Assembly: GCF_005239225.2 (NCBI RefSeq)
Contig: NC_133301.1
Coordinates: 10,044,318 to 10,108,317 of the forward strand
DNA: 64,000 bases
Origin: Populus alba
Lineage: Eukaryota; Streptophyta; Magnoliopsida; Malpighiales; Salicaceae
Direction: 5' to 3'
The position numbers and the translations under genes are program-made. Below the pieces are notes generated by a model. It made no database searches. It saw nothing but the letters and a program-made list of their open reading frames with translations, and was not told the DNA's origin. Below are positions 31,655-44,800 of this stretch, one piece after another (position 1 is the stretch's first letter; each line of letters starts with the position of its first letter).

Positions 31655-34600
31655 ATGGCTAAGCCTCACGTCACCATGGAGGTTGGAAACGACGGCGTTG
31701 CTGTGGTGACTCTTATCAATCCTCCTGTCAACGCCTTAGCTATTCCAAGTAAATATCTCCTCCTTCCTCTATCTGTTCTAACTATAAATTTGAGGTTTTT
31801 TTGTGATTGATTGTGTTGAGTTTGACGGTGATGCAGTCATTGCGGGATTGAAAGAGAAGTTTGATGAAGCCACCCGGAGAAATGACGTCAAGGCTCTAGT
31901 TCTTACTGGTAATTTATTTTATAACACTGACGGACTATTTATATATTTAATTGTTTTGGAAGATAAAGGATTAATAACGAATTGCGAAAACAAAATTATC
32001 TGATTATTTTATTTTATCTTTTTTGTTGGAGGTTTGGTTTAAAATATATAATCATTTCTCTTTTTTTTCCTTATTTTTATTTTTTTTTCTTGTTGAAGGC
32101 AAGGGTGGAAGGTTTTCCGGTGGATTTGACATCAATGTTTTCCAGAAAGTTCATGCGACAGGTATATTTGTGCCTGTTTTTATAATAATTTCATGTCCTA
32201 TCGAGGTTTTTTTTAAAAAAATTCAAATTAGTTCCTTTTTTTTTTTTTTTGAGTATTTGCGGATATGATTTTATTGTGTGGCTTGACAGGAGATATTTCA
32301 TTGATGCCTGATGTATCTGTTGAGCTTGTGGTCAACACTATTGAAGGTATTTATCCGACTTAACCCTCGGAGTCTTTTTTCATTCATTTTGAATATTTAA
32401 ATGAGAATACGGCAAGTTTCTTATAAGGAATTCGGTGTTTGTATTTATTTGTTTGATTGATTTTTTTTTGTTCTTTCACAACTATAGATTGTAAAAAGCC
32501 TGTTGTTGCTGCCGTGGAAGGACTAGCACTTGGAGGGGGCTTGGAATTGGCAATGGTTTGTGTTTTCTATTATGAAGCAGCATTTGAAGAACTTTGTTTT
32601 GGTTGTCATCATCTTTTCCCATTTGATCATCTAAATTATCTTCATGAAGGGATGCCATGCGCGTATTGCTGCTCCAAAAACTCAACTTGGTTTGCCAGAG
32701 CTGACACTTGGAGTGATTCCTGGATTTGGAGGTCTGGCTACTTTTCTATGTAGAACTCGAATGCATTGACATGAACACATGCTTTCAAGTTCAGCTGTGT
32801 ATTTTTTTTTTTTACCACAATGGACTAAACTTGTGAAACCCTGTTTAATTTTTTAAGGTACACAACGTCTTCCAAGGCTTTTGGGGCTGTCGAAGGCCAT
32901 TGAAATTATGCTGGTAAATCCTCTATTAATTTATGCTTGAAAACCTGTTAAATGACTCTTGGGATTATGGTATTCCTTTTAGGTGGAGAAAGAATGAGAA
33001 AAAAAGCCAACCTTTGAGCTGTTGTTTAGACCTGGTTTCCCCTTCTATTAATGTTCACATTGGAAGTTAAATTTAATAGCCTTTCACTTTAGAAGGTTTT
33101 CATTAATTTTTGGGCTCGTTCGTATTGGAGAATTCCAGGTAATTCAGTTCTTTGGTTTTTAGAGATGAGGTGCCACTTCATATTTTTTTATAAGGAAACT
33201 TATACCTGGAAAAGGTAAATTGAAGAACTAATTTTTCCTGAATGGTCAGCTGTTAGCCTGTGAAAGAGAGTTTTAAACAAGTTATATGTAAAAATCACCA
33301 TTATAACATTTTTTTTATTCCCAGTGATGGGAAAGTGAATAAGCAAATTTTGTTTAATTTACCTGGCTTCCTGTGTATGTTAAATAAAATGACAGACCTC
33401 AATAAAGTTACAAAACTTCAAACTGCTTAATATTAGGTCAGGGAAAGAAAACCAAAGCTTAATTTCATCCTTTGGAACTTGATGGTTTGCTATGTCCAAC
33501 ATTTTTCAGAAATGCTTATTCAACATATTATTTTCTTTATCATATGGAACTATATCTTCTTTGCATGCTTATTCAACATATTTTCAACTCTCTGCAGTTT
33601 TCCAAACCAATCATGTCTGAAGAGGGGAAGAAGCTAGGTCTAATTGATGCTATTGTGCCTTCTCAAGAACTGCTGAAAGTATCTCGACAATGGGCTTTAG
33701 ACATCTCAGAGAGGCGCAAACCATGGTTGCGTTCTCTTCATAGGACAGACAAAATTGGCTCACTGTCTGAAGCACGTGAGGTACTGAAAGCTGCTAGACA
33801 ACAAGCGAAGAAAATTGCCCCAAATGTGCCGCAGCATCAAGCATGTCTTGATGTAATGGAGGAAGGCATCATTCATGGAGGATATAATGGTGTTCTAAAG
33901 GTACTTTTGAGTTCAGGATTTGCTGTTTGTAGATATAGGTGCGAAGTCTTCATTAGAGAGCAAAATGCTTTTGCTTTTAGTGGTTTGTGGCTGTTTTTCT
34001 CTGGAACGTGGCCTTTTTATTAAGTTTTTATTTGAGGTGTTAGCTTGTGCAGTAATTGACCTTTGTTATTTGTACTTGTACTGCCAAGAACGTGTCATTT
34101 CATAAAAAAAGTGGGATCTGTACAAGCACATTCTAACAGAGTTGTTGTTGCAGGAGGCAAAAGTCTTCAAGGAGTTAGTTATGACAGAAACTTCAAAAGG
34201 TCTTGTGCATGTCTTTTTTGCCCAGCGTATGACATCAAAGGTACACCATATGAATCAAGGTCTACAAGATTTTAATAATTTATGAAAATCAACGGATTCA
34301 TCATATTAAAGTGTTTGTGGATACACTAAAGATTTTCAGATGTGATCCAACATAAATTCACAATTTGAATTGTTTGCTTTTTGTGGTTTTTTTTTTTTTT
34401 TTTTTTTTTTGTGGTAAGTGCTTTCTTTGTGTTGTCCCAGAAAATATTTAATTCTCTTTCTTATTCTAAAAACATCTTTTGATTTTTCCTCCACTTAAAG
34501 GGAAAATCTAGGTTTCAAGGGAATGAAATTGCTCGATATGATGAAGCTTGTGATTGTGAAATACTTGAGGTGCTAGCATATAGACTTCTATTGATGCATC

Positions 34601-37600
34601 CTGTCACCACTAAGGGATTGTTCTAGTAGATTTCTCTTTATTTGGGGGCTTATTCATAAGAACATGCTTGGTTTAAGAATTATTTATATAATTGTAACCT
34701 TATCAATACTCTGTTCTTAAGTAGTTTAGATAACATTGCATGTTCATAGATTTTAAAAACATTCTTGCAGTACATAACATCTGAATTTTATGTTTGTTCT
34801 CCATTCTGCGTTCTTGTTCTCGCTGCACGGGAGTCTCATGTCTACCTCTCTCTCTCTCTATGTATATTTTTTTGACTCTTGAAGTGAACTTATTGATATG
34901 CTCAAATAAGCAATCAGTATATCCAATTTCTTTCTTTCAATCTCATCATTGTTAACTTGGACAGATACCTAAAGTCACTGATGTTGGGCTCAAACCACGA
35001 CATATAAAGAAAGTTGCTGTTATTGGTGGTGGTCTAATGGGTTCTGGCATAGCTACTGCTTTTATTGTGAGCAACATACACGTTGTTCTTAAAGAAATCA
35101 ACTCTGAATATCTTCAGAAGGGAACAAAAACAATAGAAGGTACACAAATGTGACTGACATTGACCATTAAATTATTGATTTAGTGCTATCTTGTCTCCAT
35201 CTTTGAAGGACTTCATATAAAAAAAAATGAGAACAGTGTTTGACAAAACAATCCTATATCCTGATACATCCTACATATAGTTATTATTTGGGAAAGTTGT
35301 TCTGTTTGTTTTTCCATATTGATTTTCCATAAGATTCTTCTGATTATATATAATTTGCACATACTTTCTGGCTATCTTGGTGAGTTTAGCAGCAAGGGGA
35401 CGTGTCAATGGTCCACAGAGCAGTTAATTGTAACATGTAATAGACACAGTGGAAGAACCTCGGCCACTTTTTAGGATGGCCAGTGTTGAAAATTTACCTT
35501 TTCCCTTTTGAATTCAAATCCTTCAAACTGAATATTTGAGTTGAGTTTGGTCAAATGTTTTCCAGAATATGAAAACTACTCTGATATGTATTACTCTTGT
35601 TTTTGTGTTCTATGGTTAAAAAAACTCATAACTTGTTATTTCACTTCACAGCAAATGTTCGAAGCTTAGTGACAAGAGGAAAGTTGACACGGGATAAGGC
35701 AGATAAAGCCCTCTCAATGCTCAAAGGTGCATTGGACTATTCAGACTTCAAAGATGTGGATATGGTCATAGAGGTGAGCAGAGCTTGCCGTCCCTTGTGA
35801 CTATGAAATCTTGAAATTTTGGTTATATTTTGGAATCTGCCATTGGAATGGGGTGATTGTTTGCTTTGAATTTGATCAGTCCACACTTGAGATTGTTTAT
35901 TCACAAATTGATTCTCTTCATTATATTACTGTTCAATGACATTGGGATGGATTTCCATGGTTATGGTCTCCTTGAAAGCCATTTGAAATAGCTTCTTTGA
36001 TTTGCAGGCAGTAATTGAAAGTGTTCCTTTGAAACAAAAAATTTTCAGTGAGATTGAAAAAGCCTGTCCTCCTCACTGCATTTTGGCGTCAAATACATCT
36101 ACCATTGACCTCAACTTGGTTGGAGAAAAGACCAGCTCTCAAGATCGCATTATTGGTGCCCACTTTTTCAGGTCATACTCATTTTGATTTTCTCACTCTT
36201 TATCATTATGTTAGCCATCCAGAAATCAATAGAAAACATGTGAAGGTTTTTTTTTTTTTTCCTATTTTTCTTAAACTTATCTCCCACTTTATATGAACTC
36301 TTGGTTGTTTGATTACTGAAATTGTGAAAATATCACACCCCTTACCCATCTATTTAGTACAAGGAGCAGCTGCATGCTGAGGGTTTTGTAACACCATTGG
36401 GCTTTGTTTGTGCTATATGATGTTTTGGAATTTCACCCAATTCTAAAAAAACAATGACATGACTAGTTTGTGGCAATTTGCCTTTTAGGTTTTGTAAAAG
36501 TGAAGATATAAAAGAAGAGAGGATTATTGAATAGAAGTTATAGAACTACTGTTCCTATGTCTTTGTTTCTTTAGGAGAATATATGATATGAAAAGATACT
36601 AAATGACTCTTTTATTGGTGCCCTGTGACATTGGATAATCCATTCAAATGACTCTTTTATTGTTATGTCAACTATTTTGAAGCATATTTTTTTACCGCAA
36701 TGGATTTCTTATATGGTATCTCTGACATGTTATTTTATGGACAGTCCTGCTCACATAATGCCTCTTCTGGAGATTGTACGGACTGAGAAGACTTCTGCCC
36801 AAGCAATTCTTGATCTCATGACCGTTGGTAAAACCATAAAGAAAGTTCCAGTTGTTGTGGGTAACTGCACTGGCTTTGCAGTCAATCGAGCATTCTTCCC
36901 ATACACCCAAAGCGCACTGATTCTGGTTCATTTAGGAGTGGACGTGTTCAGGATTGACAAGCTGATCAGCAGTTTTGGCCTCCCAATGGGTCCTTTCCAG
37001 TAATGTTTTTATCCTTTAACGTTATAGTTTGCATTTGCATCACTTTTTTTCCTTTTTAAGGATGATTTAAAACATACATTTTTGTCACAATGAATTGCAT
37101 AAACATAAAGTCTTCCAGATCTAATGCTTTAATGGGTAGAGATTCATAACAAACCTTTATCAACCGTGAAACCAATTGATTTGAATTTAAAATTCAGAAA
37201 AAAAAAATTCCACCATTATTCATCTTTTATAAATTATTGGTAGCGGGTGAAGTCTCCTTTGGCGTGTGGTATTTGTGCATTCATGCATCATTGAAATCAT
37301 ATTCTTAACAGAGTTGTCTCTAAATGTGTTCAAGCGCATTTACTTTTAGGGTACTTTAAATAGGGGATCATAATTTTTTGCACCGCTCTATGGTTACTCT
37401 TGCAGGCTTCAGGATTTATCTGGATATGGAGTTGCCCTTGCAGTTGGGAAAGAATTTGCTAATGCATTCCCTGATCGTACATTCCAGTCTCCATTAATTG
37501 ATCTTCTAGTAAAAGATGGAAGAAATGGTAATAAAATATTTGTATAGATTTATATCAGCATTCAAATGACATTTGCTTCTAAATATTAATCTTGCGTCGG

Positions 37601-38728
37601 GGTTCGTACTCTTTTTTGGCATTTCAGGTAAAACCAATGGAAAAGGATACTACATATATGAGAAAGGAAGCAAGCCAAGGCCTGATCCATCAGTCCTACC
37701 AGTTATTGAGGAGTCGAGACGGCTCGCAAATATTATGCCTAATGGAAAGGTACTTTTATTGCCATGAAAACCATTATGTTGAGATTCTATAGTAGTCTTT
37801 TAAGATGACATCGAGAACGCACTAGTGCTGGAGACAATGTCACAAGTACATGTTCGGTTGCTTAGCTGAAGACTTCCTAATCTACTTTTTACTGGATTAC
37901 GTGGCAGCCTATAAATATCACCGACAAAGAGATAGTGGAGATGATTCTCTTTCCAGTGGTGAATGAGGCATGCCGTGTTCTGGATGAGGGCGTTGTGGTC
38001 CGAGCTTCAGACCTCGACACCGCATCTGTTCTCGGAATGAGCTTCCCTTCTTATCGGTGAGTACTTGTCCAAATCTCAAGTTTTTCCCCTTGTTTAGTAG
38101 CTCTTACAAGAGTAATCAATCTTACTGAACAGATTCCCAGGAGGGGAATATAGGCTCGAGGGATACAAGGATTTTTTTTAATTTCGTGTGGTTGTCAGCA
38201 AGAAGATGAGTTGCAAGTCCTTGTTTTTTGCATTAATGAGCCACGTTTCCTTTGCGTGCATGCACCCGTTCATGTTGAAGTCCTTTTCTAATGTCTTACA
38301 GAATCCACGTGCAAGTTTCTTATTGGACATTTGACTGCCCGTAATTTTTTGGATAAACCTGGCACTTGTATCTAATGGCAAGTGTTTTTATTTGGCAGTG
38401 GTGGCATCGTCTTTTGGGCTGACCTGGTTGGGCCTAAACATGTATACGATAGCCTGAAGAAATGGTCTCAAAGATTTGGCGATTTCTACAAACCATCAAA
38501 GTTTTTGGAAGAAAGAGCAACAGGAGGCATTCCATTGGTAAGGGCACTGTCATCTTTCTTCTTCTTCTTCTTCAATTTATGCATTTATTTACCCTCAAGT
38601 GCATTAATTGTCAAAACGACCGTGGAGATGTAAACGACATTAGTTGTAAAGGACCGCTGACAACCTCTTGCTCTTCCCTGCAGAGTGCGCCCGCTTCATC
38701 GTCTTCAGGGTCAAGGTCACGCATGTAG
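31655..38728 (+). CDS. AIM1: Peroxisomal fatty-acid beta-oxidation multifunctional protein (AIM1 type)
   Basis: Eighteen exons: 31655-31748, 31837-31908, 32099-32161, 32290-32346, 32488-32555, 32650-32731, 32858-32913, 33598-33900, 34154-34240, 34965-35139, 35652-35773, 36008-36171, 36745-36999, 37406-37527, 37628-37749, 37908-38056, 38399-38537, 38684-38728. Splicing them gives 724 residues. The N-terminal crotonase domain has [10 protein letters not shown] (catalytic Glu115) and [13 protein letters not shown] (Glu135). The 3-hydroxyacyl-CoA dehydrogenase part has the NAD loop GGGLMGSG (315-322), SNTSTI (421-426) and GAHFFSPAH with catalytic His445, then Glu457. The C-terminal tripeptide SRM is a PTS1-type signal. 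The protein hydrates 2-enoyl-CoA and oxidises 3-hydroxyacyl-CoA in peroxisomes, serving lipid, jasmonate and benzoate metabolism. Sequence features ([19 protein letters not shown]) favour AIM1 over MFP2. Confidence 0.97.
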
Positions 38729-41700
38729 TCTACAGTTCTATGTTGAGTGGTTAGCCCAGACGTCAAGCATAATCTCATCAAGAGTAATAAATTCAAAATC
38801 TTTCAAGAAACTTTTCCTGTTGTCAGTTGGTAATCGTTTCGGAACTCCTCGTGGATGGATGGTCAAATAAAGTGATTGTGTTTCTATGGTTAAACGACGC
38901 GTTGTGTGGTCAAAGACATTTTGTCCTTTTTTATTCCCTTTAAATCCTGGGCAAATGTAATATGTAATAATTTCATTTATTGCTGCATCTTTAAATTAAT
39001 ATTCAACTTCCTTGTGTGTTAATGCCGGGGCATTATTTTTCTTCTAATTCTTTATTCGGACAAAAAAACAAAAACATGCAATAATGGTATTTAAGCCATC
39101 ACAAATGTAAGATCTATACAGAAAAAAAGAAAAAGAAAAGCACAGCTGATACTGGTTCCAAGTAGGTGTTGACATAGAGCTGACTCGAATTTCCAAGGCA
39201 CAAGTTCATGGATCTCTTTTTCCCTCCTTCCTCGAGCTTCTACAATTATTTCAAAACGTAAGAACGCGTAGATTAGGTTAATTATCATTATGTTTCAACA
39301 CCAAAAAAAAAAAATATGAATATGATGGCATTTAAAATGTACTTTTTAACATAAAAAAAATTTCAACCATGAATTTAAAAGTTTATATCTGTATTTAATT
39401 AAATAAATCAAGAATTATTTATTCAACTAAAAACTTTATTCTTAATTAGTTAGACTCATAATTCAAATTATAAACTCAATAAAATTCAATATTTTTTTAT
39501 AATTTTATATTTAGCTATATGATAAAAAAAATGTTAGCAAAACTGAGAATTTAATAAATATTAAGATATTTGTTTAAAATTATGATAAACATACAAATAT
39601 TAAACTGAAACAAATCACATTGTCCAACTAAAAATTAATAAAATATTAAATGATAAAATTAAAAATATATATATAAATAAAATTTAAGTGTGAAGGATTT
39701 AATTGAAAAAATAACTAATAAAAAAAACAAATAAAAGATTTTAAAAAAAAAGTAATGGCTTGCGGGCTTGGGGCAGTCCACGCCTCTGGGTTTATTTATT
39801 TTATTTTTCTGTTTTTTATGAGATAAACAATATTTTTTTAAAAAACAATAGCAAGCAATGCGGATTATAGGTTGCTATAATGTCAGGGCAGGGGTGTTTT
39901 ACGCGTAACAATTCATTTTCAAGCATTTGTTTTTTAACTATAAAGCACCATAAAGACCCAAATAAATCCATTATGCCATCAAATATCCCAAAACACAATC
40001 CAAAAACAGCAAATCAACTTGGAACCTACGAACATCCTAAGATCATATCTATTTTTTCAGGCCATTTAAAGATGAAATAATAGCTTAAAAGACTTATTCT
40101 CATCGAATGACACCCTTAAATATCAGAATTGATCATTTTGAATGTGTTTACTTTTATTTTTACTGTTTGAGAGTGAAAACTTAAAAGAAAAAAATATTAT
40201 AATCAATTGATCCTGTCGAGTTTTGTTAATTCTATGCTATCATGTTCCTTAAGTTCAAGTTTCATGTGTCCAGCATGTTAGACATGTCATATTTTAACAC
40301 AAAATCAAGAAAGATTATAAAAGAAGAAGAAGAAGCCAAAATAGAAAGAAATAAGGGGAAAAGAAAAATAAAAAAGGAAGAAAGAAAACGCTATCAAGAT
40401 TTTTGGGGATAAAGTCCGCCCAACCTTTTTTCTCTCTGTTTTTTTGAAAGAGGCAGGTTTTCGATAAATAACATATTGCTTGATTTATTCACCCAAGCAG
40501 CCAGGCCAAATCATTTGCTCAGCTGGGTAGATGATCTTTTACATCGTGAGAAACTAGAGCTCTGTAGCATTATCTGTTCCTTTTTTCTTAAGAAGTCGAC
40601 GCTGACATGATCGCTGTGTTGCAGGACCAGTTTGTGTACTTTGTTGGCGAGGGTGTCCTGTGCATGTTGTGCTTAGTTGCTGCAATAAAACAAGTGTTTT
40701 TTTCGCTGGAGCTGATCCAGCTGCTTTTTTTTTTTTTTTTTTGAATCCAGACTTTGAGATCTTTTGTCTAAGCCATGCTTAGCCTTTTCGTGTCCAAACC
40801 ATGCAGGTCCAGTACTCATGAATCTCAAAAAAGAAGTTAAGCTGCAATGTCACGAGAACAAAACTATCTCCATCTTCAACACTTGTACAGGACATTTTCC
40901 CATGAAAAATAAAAGTTACTGGAGCATTCAGATCTGGTTCTGTTTTTTAAAACAAGGGGACATCATGGGCAACCAATTTGATGCCAAGATCATATCCAGG
41001 GCCACAGCATAGCACTAGCAATAAATCTAGTTATCAGCTAGTGTATAATCATTGAAAACGCAGCTCATAGCTTAGGGAAGAGAATTTGTTGAAAATCGGA
41101 GTAAAATATAGAAAAATTGAGATCCAACGTATATAGAAAATATACATTCATATGCATACTTCTTTATGGCCTCTATTGACACGAGCTTAGAAATTTCATA
41201 TCGGGCACAACAATTTCAGGGTTTTGGCCAAATTTATCAGTATTTTGTCCCCAGTGCGTTTAACTTGTGCGCAGCATCAGGTATTTGCCAAAAGTAGAAT
41301 CACAGACGAGAAACAATGTACAGATAATGTGTAGGTATAAAAAGCTACCAATTGAGACAAAGGCAACTCCATCTACCAAGGTATTGAATGTAGCATCTAG
41401 ATTGCGAAGACATTCAGCAAGTAGGAACAGTATCATTACACAATTAATAAATGAATTTCTGCAGGCAATTCATGGATCAAACTTGAAATTTCATATTCCA
41501 TGAGAACTCGTTAGATTGCTCTTTGTTTTTAACAATGTGAAAAGAACAAGATAATTCCTAGTATCTAAAGATACAACCTATGATGGTAACTGCAAGTAAT
41601 AATATTAAACCATATCCTGTGAAATTGTAAGGCTCAGAAATTTACACCAGTTGAATTATGGTTGAAGCAGAAACACTACTATGTGATATATTAATTACGT

Positions 41701-41852
41701 GAGAAATAAATTCAATCCTGGTCAGTTCCAGCACCAAGGCCCAATACTACGTAGAGACTGCATCAGCATCATGGGCATTGTAGTAGCATTACAGAAATTC
41801 TGTAGCATACCTCGGGCCAGTCTTCAGAGCTGAAATATCTTTACAGTTCTTT
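38729..41852. other. Intergenic region between convergent genes, no gene seen
   Basis: Begins with the AIM1 3' UTR (AT-rich, ending probably near 38.97-39.0 kb). It continues as AT-rich DNA with homopolymer runs (for example poly-T near 40723-40741) and ends in the likely 3' UTR of the CXC gene. Open frames here are short and resemble nothing known. Confidence 0.6.
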
Positions 41853-44800
41853 TCAAGACTTCAGTTTGTTATCTCCATTTTGTGGGAGGCCTGGGATTTT
41901 TTGAAGATCACTGCCAGAGGTGGAAACTATAGAAGTAACCATCTGGGTTGGTTTGGCAGTTGGTGGAACAGCTTTAGCAACCCCGTTGCTAAAGGGCCCT
42001 CGTTGACTCCCAGTTCCAGTTCTGGTATTTCCTATACCATTGCTGAGTCGGTCTTTTTGATTCCCTAACTCAGTTCTGGCTAATGATGAACACTTTGTTT
42101 CTGTTGAAATTTAAATCTTGTCATTATTTCACTAATCAGAATAGCGTAGATCACAACAACTGAGAATTTGAAATCCATGTCACCTTACAATGGAGCAACT
42201 AAAGACAGCCCTTGCAAGTTGCAGTAAGAAAACTTAAAACAATCACAATTGATTGAGTGGAAAATGAGAATCATGCAACAAGTGGTATATGTAATTACAG
42301 TAGCTGATTGTAGTTAATGCACATACACAAGAGTACACTCCAATGGTTTGATCTTCCTGTTCCAACTATGGAGGTCCTCAGTTCAAACTTCAAAGCCAAT
42401 GGACAATGATTGTACGGGTGGAAGAGGGCTATTTCCCAATGTGTAACCCTAGGACCAATGTGCCTCCTAATGTAGAAATTCTAGTAAATGCAACTTTCTG
42501 ATTGCAAAGAGATAATTTGTCTAGTATACACTATTAGAAAACAACTATTTCCAACTTCAATTAGGGCAATATAATATCAAACTACACAAACAAAAGGAGT
42601 TAAAAGGCAATGTTTGTTTCAGGGAAAAAGTTTAATAAAATTGCATATTGGCAATACATATTAGGACATACTAGCCTCTTATCATTAAACGTGAGTTTAT
42701 CATCTCAAAATACCAGACCTGGCAGTTTCCATCTCTAGAACCATTAGTGTAAAAAATCAGAGAAAGGAAAGAGAAACTTGCCTTTTATTTCCCCGAATGT
42801 GATGAGCCTATTAAGGCAATCTCGAAACTTCGTTAAAACAATTCTTTCTTGCTCTGCATGAGCCTCTGCCATGCCTTGTCCACAAGGCAGCTGTGAAGAA
42901 GTGTTGCAGCCACGGCCCATCAACCCATTGGGGGAAGCAGCAGCCATAAGCATTGTATCTTGTTCATCGCACATCAATTCCAAGGTCCCAGGAGACATTG
43001 GTCTTCCTTTTGGCATATCAGCACCATCCGAGCTGGAATCATCAGGACCTACTTTATCAGCATGGTTTGCACTAGAACAATCATTAGCAACAATTTTATC
43101 AGCATCAGATTCCTTGTGGCTCTGCAACCTTTCATGAGCAGACGAAGCAAGCAAAGTTTCTCTTTGATCTTCTACTTGCTTTTCCATTGAATTTCTTTGG
43201 TCTGGGCATACAAAAATATTGAAGGAGGCCCATTCATTAGATATTGGTTGTAATACTCACATTTTATTTTTTTTAACATTTAAATAATGAAAAGGAACGC
43301 CCATTTGTCAGATCAGATATAGTTCTACTTAATTCACTCTTTATCTTTCGAGAAGAGAAAAGGAAAGGCTACAGAGCATAAAAATATTTACAATGGATAA
43401 GTAGTTGGGTGTCTTCTTATATCTATTTAGTTAGCGGAGCTTAGTATACCATAAAAAAATTGCAAATAGTAAAAAATATGAAGCTGACTTCTTGTCAGAT
43501 GGTGGAGGAAATGTGATAAATCACATAAAGTCCCCGTCCTCTTCCTCTAGGAAACAAATGTCTTGAAAATCTCGGACAGGGGTTCATGTATCACAAGCTA
43601 ACCCTGAGAGCATAGTCAGCTCAGAGAGATAAAGCAAACCAAACTGGACCTAGAAATGATAGATAATCTAATCAGTTCAGAAAATATGCAGTCAAAAGAA
43701 ACTTAGCTGGCATGGCTGCAAGCATCTCAGAAAGCTCTTGGAGGCCAAGAAGGGATGCAAAATGGGAATGACACTTATTACATGGAATATCAAGTGGAAT
43801 GCAGACATGGAAGATGATATTTTGTTGCAAGTGGATAATGGAGACCCCTGTATGAAAGTGAGGGGGTTCTAGTTTTAAAGAGAGCGAGATCCAGGATGTT
43901 ATATCACTGACTTGTTAGAGAAAGCTCAGAAAGCTAAAAACATGTGGCATTTCTATATTTCTTTTCTGCACTTATCGTTTTAAGAAATAATGAGCAGCCA
44001 CTTGATGTTTAAATTCTGAAGGGTAGGACAATCTCCAAATTCCCCAGTTTAGTGGGACTATCAATCTCATAACAAATTTCCTTTCCTCTTCCCAAACCAA
44101 GAAGCAAAAACCATCTTCTGGAACCTAGCAAGCTTCCTCTCTTCCCAGGCCAGCTCAGTTCGACATTTATGCAAATCATGAACTCTCAATAGCTTCATAG
44201 AGAAGGAAACATGTACTGAATGCTGAAATTTATATCATATTGATGTTTTTGGAATGGCTAAATTATTCGTATAAAGCTTCACATAAGCCTCCCAATGATA
44301 AAATGCTTTCGCTTGTTCCACAATACATGCAAGCATTGTTGACAAAATCATGAGTTGACTTGTAAAATCATATAATTTTACAAGTCAACATGTATATAAC
44401 GTGCAAATTCGGTAAACCCGGTCCAATTTTATAAGTTTACTAAATTTGTGATATGAATCAAGTCAGGTCTGAATTTGACCTTAAAATGTCTGCTGACCAG
44501 TTTTGCGAGATTGGACATATCTCTCAATCCATACATCGGATCAAGCTAAGATTTTACAGGGAAAAACTAGACACATGAAACTATATTGTGGTAAATTTTC
44601 AGGTCCAATGGAATTCGGGAACGTATTATTCCAGAGGGTCGAAGTTACTAGACGAATCTTGTCAAATCTGTCAAACTAGAACTTCGTGTACTATTCGGAA
44701 CATATTGGAGCTACAAGTGGAATGTTGTTGCAATTCAAGTTGAGCTGGAAACTAGACATCTCAAGCTTTCCCACCATATATAGTAGGCCCAATAATTCAT

